Assembly: GCA_023424095.1 (NCBI GenBank)
Contig: JAFAEG010000141.1
Span: 1 to 15,977 of the forward strand
DNA length: 15,977 bases
Origin: Pseudomonadota bacterium
GTDB taxonomy: Bacteria; Pseudomonadota; Alphaproteobacteria; Sphingomonadales; Sphingomonadaceae
Direction of reading: 5' to 3'
The notes under the pieces were generated by a model. It was not told the origin of the DNA, made no database searches, and saw nothing but the letters and a program-made list of their open reading frames with translations. The position numbers were made by a program, and so were the translations under genes. Shown here piece by piece: positions 1 through 7,444 of the stretch. Each line of letters begins with the position of its first letter. Within the stretch, counting starts at the first letter, position 1.

Positions 1-2
1 CG

Positions 3-683
3 CGGGGGGCGCCGCCGACCAGCCGGATGTTCCGGGCCGGGGCGACGCGCGGCAGTCCGCTGCTCGCCGATCCGGGCGAGCTGCGGCGGATGGCGCGGCT
101 GCCGGGCACGGCGGAGGAATTGGAGGCGGTGCGGCGGGTGCTGGCGGCGCCGGCTTCCTCCTTGCTGCTCGCGGCGCAGGCGACCGAGCCCAATGTGCGC
201 GGCGCCGATCTGTCGCGCGAGCGGGTGCTGCTTTTCTCGACCCACGGCCTGACCGCGGCGGAAGCATCCGGCATTGGCGAGGCCGGGCTGGTGCTGACCC
301 CGCCGGCGGAACCGAGCGCGCAGGATGACGGCTTCCTGTCCGCATCGGAGGTCACGACATTGGACCTCAATGCCGAATGGGTGATCCTGTCGGCCTGCAA
401 CACCGCGACCGGCGACGGCCAGGGCAGCGCCGGGCTGGGGCCGCTGGCGCGCGCTTTCTTCTATGCCGGGGCGCGCAACCTGCTCGCCTCGCACTGGCCA
501 GTCAGCGACGAGGTCGCGCCGGTGCTGATCGCACGGACGCTGGAGCTGGAGCGGGCCGGGACCCGCCGGGCCGATGCCTTCCGTCAGGCGATGGGCGAGA
601 TCCGGACGCGGGCGGATCGTCCCGAATGGGCGCATCCCTTCTACTGGGCGCCGTTCGTGCTGATCGGGGATGGCGGGCGCTAG
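3..683 (+). CDS. CHAT-domain protein (caspase-like peptidase fold), 3' part only
   Basis: The frame is open to the left edge, so the N-terminus lies outside the window; an ATG at 27 is probably internal. The visible 226 residues form the C-terminal CHAT domain (caspase HetF associated with TPRs). A STHG motif carries the presumed catalytic His (codon 243-245) and a LSACNT motif carries the presumed catalytic Cys (codon 396-398). The family-typical segments GLGPLARAFFYAGARNLLASHWPVSD (read as two adjoining blocks) and FYWAPFVLIG at the end follow. CHAT proteins usually carry TPR repeats before this domain, and some are proteases cutting partner proteins; the substrate here is unknown. Both catalytic residues are present, so it is probably active. 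The stop is 22 bases before panB, close enough for co-transcription, but no functional link to pantothenate is evident. Confidence 0.85.
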   Translation, partial: RGAPPTSRMFRAGATRGSPLLADPGELRRMARLPGTAEELEAVRRVLAAPASSLLLAAQATEPNVRGADLSRERVLLFSTHGLTAAEASGIGEAGLVLTPPAEPSAQDDGFLSASEVTTLDLNAEWVILSACNTATGDGQGSAGLGPLARAFFYAGARNLLASHWPVSDEVAPVLIARTLELERAGTRRADAFRQAMGEIRTRADRPEWAHPFYWAPFVLIGDGGR

Positions 684-705
684 GTGGGTCGGCTAATCCG
701 TCGCC

Positions 706-1560
706 ATGTCCACTTTCACCATCGACAGCGGCACCAGCCGCGCCAATCCCTCGCCAGCGCCCGGCAAGCGGGTCACCGTGCCGGCGCTCAGGGGACGCAA
801 AGGCGGCGAGCCGATCGTCTGCCTGACCGCCTACACGATGCGCACCGCGCAACTGCTGGACGAGCATTGCGACCTGTTGCTGGTCGGCGATTCGCTCGGG
901 CAGGTGATTTACGGCCTGCCGTCGACGGTGCCGGTGACGCTCGACATGATGTGCGCGCATGGCGCCGCAGTGGTGCGCGGCTCCTGGCACGCTTTGGTCT
1001 GCGTCGACATGCCGTTCGGCTCCTATGAGGAAAGCCCGGAACAGGCCTTCCGCAGCGCCGCCCGGATCATGAAGGAAACCGGCGCCGCTTCGGTGAAGCT
1101 GGAGGGCGGCGAGGCGATGGCGGAGACGATCGCTTTTCTGTCGGCGCGCGGCATCCCGGTGGTCGGCCATGTCGGCTTGACCCCGCAGGCGGTGAATGCG
1201 CTCGGCGGCTATCGCGCCCGCGGCCGGGACGCGGCGGAGAGCGCGAAGATCCTGGCCGATGCGCGCGCGGTCAGCGACGCCGGCGCCTTCCTGCTCGTGC
1301 TCGAAGGGGTGATGGAGGAGATTGCGGTCGAGGCCACCAAGGCGGTGTCCTGCCCGACGATCGGCATCGGGGCCTCGGCGCAGTGCGACGGACAGATCTT
1401 GGTGACCGAGGACATGCTGGGCCTGTTCGAGCGCACCCCGCGCTTCGTGAAGAAGTTTGGCGATCTGGCCGGGGAGATTTCCGCCGCCGCATCGACCTAT
1501 GCCGCGGACGTCCGCTCGCGGGCCTTCCCGGGTGAGGAGCAGGTCTACCGGCCCAAATGA
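706..1560 (+). CDS. panB: 3-methyl-2-oxobutanoate hydroxymethyltransferase (ketopantoate synthase)
   Basis: Cytoplasmic enzyme that transfers a hydroxymethyl group from 5,10-methylene-tetrahydrofolate to 2-oxoisovalerate, giving ketopantoate, the first committed step of pantothenate and CoA synthesis. The 284-residue product is a full-length TIM-barrel PanB. Visible motifs: LLVGDSLG (Asp62, metal ligand), VCVDMPFGSY (Asp101, metal ligand), VKLEGG (Glu133), VGHVGLTPQ (His155) and LLVLEGV (Glu200, position of the catalytic base). It has a short extra N-terminal stretch of about 20 residues compared with E. coli PanB; there is no strong Shine-Dalgarno before the ATG, so the exact start is less certain than the rest. 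panC and panD are not in the window, so the pathway genes are scattered. Confidence 0.95.
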   Translation: MSTFTIDSGTSRANPSPAPGKRVTVPALRGRKGGEPIVCLTAYTMRTAQLLDEHCDLLLVGDSLGQVIYGLPSTVPVTLDMMCAHGAAVVRGSWHALVCVDMPFGSYEESPEQAFRSAARIMKETGAASVKLEGGEAMAETIAFLSARGIPVVGHVGLTPQAVNALGGYRARGRDAAESAKILADARAVSDAGAFLLVLEGVMEEIAVEATKAVSCPTIGIGASAQCDGQILVTEDMLGLFERTPRFVKKFGDLAGEISAAASTYAADVRSRAFPGEEQVYRPK

Positions 1561-1710
1561 GGCCTTGATCCGTGCCTAAGGCGGGTCGGGCATAAACGGT
1601 TTCAGCTTCCGTTCACGCCCGCGGGCCGGTAAGGAGCCTGCCGCAAGGGCGTGCAGGGATCACAAGCGGGTTTCGAAGCGGCGCCTTCATCCGCAAATGG
1701 AGACGGGATT

Positions 1711-2448
1711 TTGGCGGTCAAGCCGAAGAGTGATAGCGACACTTTCCTGCGTGAGGTCGACGAAGAGCTGCGGCGCGAGCGCGTCAGCGGTTTCGTCACT
1801 CGCTACGGCACCTGGATCATCGTCGGGGTCGTCGCACTGCTCGCCGCGATCGGGGGCTGGATCTGGTATCAGCACCAGCAGAGCGAGCGCGCGGGCGAAT
1901 TTTCCGGCAAGCTGATCGAAGTCAGCGACCAGCTCGCGCAGAACAATGCGGGGGCCGCCGCCGGCACGATCGACGAGCTCGTCGACAGCGGCAATCCGGC
2001 CTATCGCGTCGCCGGCCTCTTCTCCCGCGCCAATGCGCAGATCGCCACCAACGCCATTCCCGCCGCGATCGACACGCTGAAGCAGATCGTTGCCGATGAC
2101 GGGGCGCCGCAGCCCTATCGCGACGCTGCCCTGATCCGGCAGACCCTGCTGGAATTCGAAACGCTTCCGCCCGAACAGGTGGTCGAGCGGATGCGGCCGT
2201 TCGCGGCAGCCGGCAACGCCTGGCACGGCTCGGCCGGCGAATTGCTCGCCGCCGCCTATATCAAGCAGAACAAGCCGGAAGATGCGGGCCGCGTGTTCGA
2301 GGCGATGGCCCGCGACCGGGCGGTGCCGGAATCGATCCGTCAGCGCGCGGTGCAGATGGCCAGCACTTTCGGCATCGACGCGGTCGAGCTCGATCCGGGT
2401 CTGGAAGCGGCCGCCGCCGGCAACATCGCGGCGGCGCCGCAGCAATGA
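1711..2448 (+). CDS. YfgM-like membrane-anchored TPR protein (ancillary SecYEG / TPR_21 family)
   Basis: A 245-residue protein predicted to be anchored by one N-terminal transmembrane helix (about residues 33-54, WIIVGVVALLAAIGGWIWY) with the rest in the periplasm. Before the helix is a conserved charged segment, FLREVDEELRRERVSGFVTRYG, typical of the family. The C-terminal part is helical TPR-like sequence with an Ala-rich end. In E. coli the YfgM homologue associates with the Sec translocon and periplasmic chaperones. The start chosen is TTG at 1711 (reads M-A-V-K-P-K), preceded by GGAGACGGGA at 1699-1708; an ATG at 1651 in the same frame has no ribosome site and gives a poor N-terminus. 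Its stop overlaps the bamB upstream region, and bamB follows, as in the E. coli yfgM-bamB order. Confidence 0.85.
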   Translation: MAVKPKSDSDTFLREVDEELRRERVSGFVTRYGTWIIVGVVALLAAIGGWIWYQHQQSERAGEFSGKLIEVSDQLAQNNAGAAAGTIDELVDSGNPAYRVAGLFSRANAQIATNAIPAAIDTLKQIVADDGAPQPYRDAALIRQTLLEFETLPPEQVVERMRPFAAAGNAWHGSAGELLAAAYIKQNKPEDAGRVFEAMARDRAVPESIRQRAVQMASTFGIDAVELDPGLEAAAAGNIAAAPQQ

Positions 2449-2501
2449 TCGATATCGTCGTCCCACGGGGAAGAACCGACTTGGCAAGGAAGAGCGCGCG
2501 T

Positions 2502-3863
2502 ATGAAGCCGATCGTCACCATGGCCCTCATGAGCGGCCTGCTCGCAGGCTGCAGCGTCTTCAAGGGCGATGGCGGCCCGCGCACCGGCACGGTCGGCGCG
2601 CGCGAGGCGGTGCTCGGCGCTGAGGCGCAGGTCGAGGTCGATCCGGCGCTGGCGGGAACGCCGGTCGTCGTCCCGGGCCCGATCGCCAATCCCGATTGGC
2701 CCCAGCCGGGCGGCAACCCCGCCCATGCCATGACCCACGTCAATCTGTCGGCCTCGCCGGCGCGCCAGTGGAGCGTCAGCATCGGCACCGGCAGCAGCGG
2801 CCGCGGCCGCCTCGCGGCTGAGCCGGTGGTCGCGGGCGGACGGGTCTACACGATGGATACGTCCGGCACGGTCCGCGCCTTCGACGCCAATAGCGGCGCG
2901 CGCATGTGGGAAGCGCAGATCCGCGGCGAGCAGGCGACCGGCGACATCCTGTTCGGCGGCGGCGTCAGCTTCGATGACGGCCGGGTCTATGCGACCAATG
3001 GCGCCGGTTACACCGCCGCGCTCGACGCCAATACCGGCGCGCAGATCTGGATGGTTCGTCCCGGCGGCCCGCTGCGTGGCGCACCGACCGTGGTGCCCGG
3101 CAGCGTCTATGTCGTCAGCCAGGACAATCAGATCTACGCGCTGAACACGGCGAATGGACAGACCCAGTGGAACGGCATCGGCGCGGTCGAGCTGGCCGGG
3201 GTGTTCGGGGCCGCGGCGCCGGCCTTCGCCCAATCCACCATCGTCGCCGGTTTCTCGAGCGGCGAGCTGACCGCTTATCGTTACGAAAATGGTCAGGTGG
3301 TGTGGCAGGACGCGCTCGCGCGGACCGGCATCAGCACCATCGTCGGCAACCTTTCCGACATCGACGCCGATCCGGTGATCGACAATGGCCGAGTCTTCGC
3401 GGTCGGCCAGGGCGGCCGCATGGTCGCGGTCGAACTGGTCAGCGGCCAGCGCGCCTGGGAAATCAACATTGCCGGCATTTCGACCCCGTGGGTGGCCGGT
3501 GACTGGGTGTTCGTGGTGACCGACCGGGCCGAATTGCTCGCCGTGGCCCGCTCGTCCGGCCGGATCCGCTGGAAATCGCAGCTGCAGCGCTTCCGTTCGC
3601 CGGAACGTCGCAGCGCGCCCGACCGGATCGGCAACATCCGCGTGACGCCGGGCTCCGGCCCGATCTTCTGGCGCGGCCCGATCCTCGCCGGCGGCAATCT
3701 GGTGCTGGCCAGCTCGACCGGTCAGATCATGCTGATCAACCCGGCCGACGGCGCCACCCGTGGCACGATCACGCACACCACCCCGATCTCGCTGCCCCCC
3801 GTGGTCGCGAACGGCGTGATGTATGTGCTCGACGATCAGGGCATGCTCACCGCTTATCGTTGA
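2502..3863 (+). CDS. bamB: Outer membrane protein assembly factor BamB (lipoprotein)
   Basis: Lipoprotein of the BAM complex that helps insert beta-barrel proteins into the outer membrane. The protein is 453 residues from the ATG at 2502. A lipoprotein signal ends in LLAGC (Cys17, site of acylation). The remainder is an eight-bladed propeller of PQQ-like repeats, seen as recurring A-x-D-x-x-S/T-G-x-x-x-W elements (for example AFDANSGARMWEAQI, ALDANTGAQIWMVRP, AVELVSGQRAWEINI) and ending VLDDQGMLTAYR. An AAGGAAGA ribosome site (2486-2493) precedes ATG 2502; an in-frame TTG at 2481 with GGGGAAGA (2467-2474) is a real alternative that would only add seven mostly basic residues to the signal. It lies directly after the YfgM-like gene and is probably co-transcribed with it. 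Confidence 0.95.
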   Translation: MKPIVTMALMSGLLAGCSVFKGDGGPRTGTVGAREAVLGAEAQVEVDPALAGTPVVVPGPIANPDWPQPGGNPAHAMTHVNLSASPARQWSVSIGTGSSGRGRLAAEPVVAGGRVYTMDTSGTVRAFDANSGARMWEAQIRGEQATGDILFGGGVSFDDGRVYATNGAGYTAALDANTGAQIWMVRPGGPLRGAPTVVPGSVYVVSQDNQIYALNTANGQTQWNGIGAVELAGVFGAAAPAFAQSTIVAGFSSGELTAYRYENGQVVWQDALARTGISTIVGNLSDIDADPVIDNGRVFAVGQGGRMVAVELVSGQRAWEINIAGISTPWVAGDWVFVVTDRAELLAVARSSGRIRWKSQLQRFRSPERRSAPDRIGNIRVTPGSGPIFWRGPILAGGNLVLASSTGQIMLINPADGATRGTITHTTPISLPPVVANGVMYVLDDQGMLTAYR

Positions 3864-3870
3864 TGCAAAG

Positions 3871-4032
3871 TTCCTCCCCTCGTTTTCGAGGGGAGGGGGA
3901 CCGCGAAGCGGTGGAGGGGCCGGTGGCGCAAGCCGCCGGTCTTTCTTGTTTTGGACCCGAAGAACGCTCGCTCCGCTCGCGCCCCTCCACCGCCTGCGGC
4001 GGTCCCCCTCCCCTGCAAAAGCAGGGGAGGAA
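3871..4032. repeat. Composite inverted-repeat element with nested, compensating hairpins
   Basis: Two arms, 3871-3920 and 3981-4032, are near-perfect reverse complements. Each arm itself folds into two hairpins: CCCCTCGTTTTCGAGGGG and ACCGCGAAGCGGT on the left, and CCCCTGCAAAAGCAGGGG and ACCGCCTGCGGCGGT on the right. Where the arms differ, the changes keep the inner hairpins paired. A further hairpin, CCGGTGGC-GCAA-GCCGCCGG (3921-3940), lies in the middle. The element fills the gap between the convergent bamB and MFS genes and may act as a bidirectional terminator. It is probably a dispersed non-coding repeat (MITE- or REP-like); copy number cannot be judged from one window. Short reading frames across it look incidental. 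Confidence 0.8.
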
Positions 4033-4040
4033 TAGGAGCC

Positions 4041-5444
4041 TCAGTGAGCGACCACCGGCGCGTCGGCTTCCAGCCCGTCATCGTGGCTCGGCCGGCCGGC
4101 GGCGCGTTCCACCTCGTCGGCGCGGTGGATGGCGGCGTGGTAGCGGCGGCTGGCGAGCAGCCAGAGCGGGATGACGGCGGCGTAGATCACGAGCGTGCCG
4201 AGGCAGAGCGAGTAGGCGACCATCTGCTCGTCGCGGAACACATAATCGGTGATCGTGGCGAAGAAGAGCGCGCCAAGGCCGCCGCCGATCAGCGAGCCGA
4301 GGAACACGTTGATCGCGATGAAGCGGGCGCGCAACCAGCTGGGCGAGGCGTTGACGATCGCGCCCGGCAGCAGGGTCGCGGCGCCATAGGTGAACAGCAA
4401 AGGCGTGCAGAGCACGACGAGGCCGAGCCAGGGATTGGGGAGGATCGGGCCGATCGCGGCGAGCGGCGCGATGACGATCGCGGAGATCACCTTCAGCCGC
4501 AGTGTCGCATCCTTGCCCATTCGGCGGCTGAGCCTGGGGGTGAAATAACCGGCCGCGAGCGCGCCGAGAATGCCGGTGCTGACCGCGACCGCGCCGAAGG
4601 CGATGCCGGTATCCTGCAGGCTCCAGCCATGGACCCGCTGGAACATCACCACCACCCATTGCGGATAGCCGTTCAGGAAGAGCACGAAGAGCGCGTTCCC
4701 GGCCATCAGCGGAATGATGTAGCCGCGCACATTGTAGAGGTGCGCCATGAGCCCTTCGCGCGTTTCCTCTCCCGCGACCTTCTTGGGCGCGGGGGTGCGC
4801 TTGTCCTTGGTCAGCAGCAAGGGGATCACGAGCAACAGGCCGAGCGCCCCCGCAAAAATGAAGGTGATCCGCCAGCCGCTCAGGCCGATCTGCTCGGCGG
4901 TGCCGCTGCGCGTCAGCCAGTCGGTCAGGGTCGCGGCGCCGGCGGTGGCGAGGGTGATGCCGATCGGCGTCCCAAGCTGGAAGATGCCGAGCCCGCGTGG
5001 GAGCACGGTTCTGGGGAAACGATCGGAGAGCAGCGAGATCGAGCAGGGTACCGCCGTCGCCTCGCCCAGGCCGACGCCCATCCGGCACAGGAACAGGATC
5101 CAGAAGGAGGAGGCGAAGCCGAAACCGATGGTGAGTGAGCACCAGATGGTGACGCCCATCGCCAGCAGCAGCGCCCGGTTCATTCGGTCGGCCAGCCAGG
5201 CGATCGGCAGCGCGCCGACGCCGTAGCAGATCGAGAACGCCAGACCGGTCAGCAGCGAAATCTGGGTGTCGGTGAAATTGAATTCGGCCTTGATCGGCTC
5301 GATCAGGATGCCGATCAGCGTGCGGTCGAGCCAGGAAACGGTTGCGACGGCCATGACCAGCCAGGCGAGCCGCCACGCCCCTGGTGCAGGCTTGAGCAAC
5401 TCGTGATGCTCGCTCTTGCCCGCGGTGTCGACGAATACGGCCAT
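4041..5444 (-). CDS. MFS transporter, spinster-like / ACS-type
   Basis: A 467-residue inner-membrane major facilitator with about 12 hydrophobic helices. The first helix region reads WLVMAVATVSWLDRTLIGIL, followed by FNFTDTQISLLTGLAFSICYG and the loop WLADRMNRALLL, which fits MFS motif A (G-x-x-x-D-R-x-x-R). The N-terminal D-R-x-x-x-x-x-x-x-x-x-I-K-x-x-F pattern is usual in spinster-type and anion/cation symporter groups. The substrate cannot be read from the sequence. A GGGGGACA ribosome site precedes the ATG. The gene runs opposite to its neighbours and separates bamB from der, which are adjacent in E. coli, suggesting a lineage-specific insertion. The His/Asp-rich C-terminal tail is probably cytoplasmic. 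Confidence 0.85.
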   Translation of the reverse strand: MAVFVDTAGKSEHHELLKPAPGAWRLAWLVMAVATVSWLDRTLIGILIEPIKAEFNFTDTQISLLTGLAFSICYGVGALPIAWLADRMNRALLLAMGVTIWCSLTIGFGFASSFWILFLCRMGVGLGEATAVPCSISLLSDRFPRTVLPRGLGIFQLGTPIGITLATAGAATLTDWLTRSGTAEQIGLSGWRITFIFAGALGLLLVIPLLLTKDKRTPAPKKVAGEETREGLMAHLYNVRGYIIPLMAGNALFVLFLNGYPQWVVVMFQRVHGWSLQDTGIAFGAVAVSTGILGALAAGYFTPRLSRRMGKDATLRLKVISAIVIAPLAAIGPILPNPWLGLVVLCTPLLFTYGAATLLPGAIVNASPSWLRARFIAINVFLGSLIGGGLGALFFATITDYVFRDEQMVAYSLCLGTLVIYAAVIPLWLLASRRYHAAIHRADEVERAAGRPSHDDGLEADAPVVAH

Positions 5445-5574
5445 GCACTGTCCCCCGGATCGGCGCGTAGCTAGCGCGCGCGCCGTGCGGCTAGCAACCC
5501 TATGAGAAGCGCAATTCGTGCCGAAAGCGGGTCACTTGACCGCGGGCGCACTCTCCGCCACCGCAGCGCGCATC

Positions 5575-6933
5575 ATGCCGCTCCCCACGCTCGCCATCGT
5601 CGGCAGGCCGAATGTCGGCAAATCGACCCTCTTCAACCGCCTCGTCGGCAAGAAGCTGGCGCTGGTCGACGACCGTCCCGGCGTGACCCGCGACCGGCGG
5701 GAAGGGGAGGCGAGCCTCCTCGGCCTCGAATTCACCGCGATCGACACCGCCGGCTATGAGGATGAGGATGCCGCCTCGCTGCCCGGCCGCATGCGCGCGC
5801 AGACCATGGCGGCGGTGCGCGAGGCGGACGCGGTCCTGTTCCTGATCGACGCGCGCGCCGGGGTGACGCCGCTCGACGAAGAGATTTCCCGCTGGCTGCG
5901 CGAGGAGCCGACCCCGGTGATCCTGGCCGCCAACAAGGCCGAAGGCCGCGCGGGTGAGAGCGGCCTGCTGGAAGCCTACGCTTTGGGCCTCGGCGATCCG
6001 ATCGCGATCAGCGCCGAACATGGCGAGGGCGTCGCCGACCTGTTCGAGAAATTGCTGCCCTATCTCGACCGGCCCGAGGGCGCGGAAGAGCCCGAGGATG
6101 AGGACGGCACCGGCCCGCTGAAGCTGGCCGTGGTCGGCCGGCCCAACGCGGGCAAGTCCACGCTCATCAACCGCATTCTGTCCGAGGAGCGACTGATCAC
6201 CGGTCCGGAAGCCGGGATCACCCGCGATTCCATCGCGATCGACTGGCTGTGGACCGCGCCCGACGGCAACGAGCGGCCGGTGCGGCTGATCGACACCGCC
6301 GGCATGCGCAAGCGCGCCAAGGTGCAGGACAAGCTCGAGAAACTCGCGGTTTCCGACGGCCTGCGCGCGGTCGACTTCGCGGAAGTGGTCGTGCTGTTGC
6401 TCGATGCGACCCTTGGCCTGGAAGCGCAGGATCTGAAGATCGCCGACAAGGTGCTGCAGGAAGGCCGCGCCTTGATCATCGCGATCAACAAATGGGACGT
6501 GTCGGAGGGTGGCAGCGGCCTGTTCAACGGCATTCGCGCCGCGCTCGACGAAGGGCTGGCGCAGGTGCGTGGTGTGCCGTTGCTCACCGTCTCGGCGGCG
6601 ACGGGAAAGGGCCTGGATGTCCTGCTCAAGGTCGCCTTCGAGGTGCGCGAGGCCTGGTCGCGGCGGGTGCCGACCGGCGAACTGAACCGCTGGTTCGAAG
6701 CGTCGGTCGAGAAGAATCCGCCGCCCGCGCCCGGCGGCAAGCGCATCAAATTGCGCTACATCACCCAAGTGGCGAACCGCCCCCCGACGTTCGTCGTGTT
6801 CGGCAATCGCACCGACGATCTGCCGGAAAGCTATCGCCGCTATCTGGTCAACGGCATCCGCAAGGAATTGGGCTTCGGCGCGGTGCCGGTCCGGCTGAAC
6901 TTCCGGTCCTCGCGCAACCCGTTCGATCCCTGA
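5575..6933 (+). CDS. der: Ribosome-associated double GTPase Der (EngA)
   Basis: Essential GTPase with two tandem G domains and a C-terminal KH-like domain, required for 50S ribosomal subunit maturation. In the 452-residue product, G domain 1 has the P-loop GRPNVGKS (10-17), DTAG (57-60) and NKAE (120-123). G domain 2 has GRPNAGKS (188-195), DTAGMRKR (240-247) and NKWD (305-308). An acidic linker EGAEEPEDEDG joins them, and the C-terminal part has the KRIKLRYITQ and PVRLNFRSSRNPF segments of the KH-like domain. The start at ATG 5575 gives MPLPTLAIVGRPNVGKS, matching the family; an in-frame GTG at 5518 would add 19 residues unlike the family. The first G4 motif has Glu in place of the usual Asp of NKxD. 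Confidence 0.95.
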   Translation: MPLPTLAIVGRPNVGKSTLFNRLVGKKLALVDDRPGVTRDRREGEASLLGLEFTAIDTAGYEDEDAASLPGRMRAQTMAAVREADAVLFLIDARAGVTPLDEEISRWLREEPTPVILAANKAEGRAGESGLLEAYALGLGDPIAISAEHGEGVADLFEKLLPYLDRPEGAEEPEDEDGTGPLKLAVVGRPNAGKSTLINRILSEERLITGPEAGITRDSIAIDWLWTAPDGNERPVRLIDTAGMRKRAKVQDKLEKLAVSDGLRAVDFAEVVVLLLDATLGLEAQDLKIADKVLQEGRALIIAINKWDVSEGGSGLFNGIRAALDEGLAQVRGVPLLTVSAATGKGLDVLLKVAFEVREAWSRRVPTGELNRWFEASVEKNPPPAPGGKRIKLRYITQVANRPPTFVVFGNRTDDLPESYRRYLVNGIRKELGFGAVPVRLNFRSSRNPFDP

Positions 6934-7033
6934 TCGAAAAGTCGGGCGCGGCGCGACGAAAAGCGTCGAGCGTCAATGGCTTTTTTACCCTTGGCGCATA
7001 GCGTCCGCACACCGCAGAACGGAAGGTGCGCGC

Positions 7034-7444
7034 GTGGCCGAAGAGATTACGGACGAGGTTGTCGACTGGTCCGTCTATTCGTCGGTGCGGTTCGAGCTGG
7101 GCGCGAACTTCGTGCGCATCCTCGGCTATTTTCACGAAGACGGTGAAAAGTCGGTCGCCCGAATCGAAGCGGCGATGCACGGCAAGGACGCCGCCGCGAT
7201 GATCATCCCGGCGCACACGATGAAATCCGAGGCCCGGCAATTCGGCGCGATTCCCCTGGCGGTGCTGGCCGAGGACATCGAAACCGCCGCCCGCCATGCG
7301 GTCGAGATGCAGCTCTTCCCGGACGATATCCTGCCGCAGGTCGCCCAGCTTAGGCCGCTCTACCGCAAGACCATCGACCTGCTGATGGAACGCGCCAACC
7401 CGCTGCAGCAGCGCCGCGCCGCCGGCTTCGGGACGCGCAGCTAG
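7034..7444 (+). CDS. Stand-alone HPt (histidine phosphotransfer) domain protein
   Basis: A 136-residue soluble protein with a single HPt-like four-helix domain. The motif AHTMKSEARQFGA matches the HPt signature H-T-x-K-S-x-x-x-x-x-G-A, with His61 as the likely phospho-accepting residue and Lys64 beside it; LAEDIETAAR forms the next helix. Such proteins relay phosphate between hybrid kinases and response regulators. No kinase or regulator is adjacent, so partners are unknown. Start is GTG 7034, chosen for the GGAAGG ribosome site at 7021-7026, seven bases away. The gene follows der by 100 bases on the same strand. Its TAG stop overlaps the TAG stop of the convergent DUF418 gene in the palindrome CTAG (7441-7444). 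Confidence 0.8.
   Translation: MAEEITDEVVDWSVYSSVRFELGANFVRILGYFHEDGEKSVARIEAAMHGKDAAAMIIPAHTMKSEARQFGAIPLAVLAEDIETAARHAVEMQLFPDDILPQVAQLRPLYRKTIDLLMERANPLQQRRAAGFGTRS

Noticed and set aside
1561..1650. A panB terminator in the gap after panB
   Set aside because: GCCTT...AAGGC gives only a 5-bp stem with a long loop and no T-run, too weak to call.
2340..3776. A 478-codon minus-strand frame opposite bamB
   Set aside because: It is low-complexity (Arg, Ala, Asp, His) and lies fully under bamB, which has clear propeller repeats.
3871..4032. A CRISPR or phage attachment site at the repeat between bamB and the MFS gene
   Set aside because: It has two inverted arms only, no regularly spaced direct repeats, no integrase and no tRNA nearby.
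3951..5138. A plus-strand 395-codon frame across the repeat and the MFS gene
   Set aside because: It runs antisense to a well-formed 12-helix transporter, and its charged, repetitive translation has no family likeness.
5500..6768. A 422-codon minus-strand frame opposite der
   Set aside because: It is a shadow of der, with no recognisable domain.
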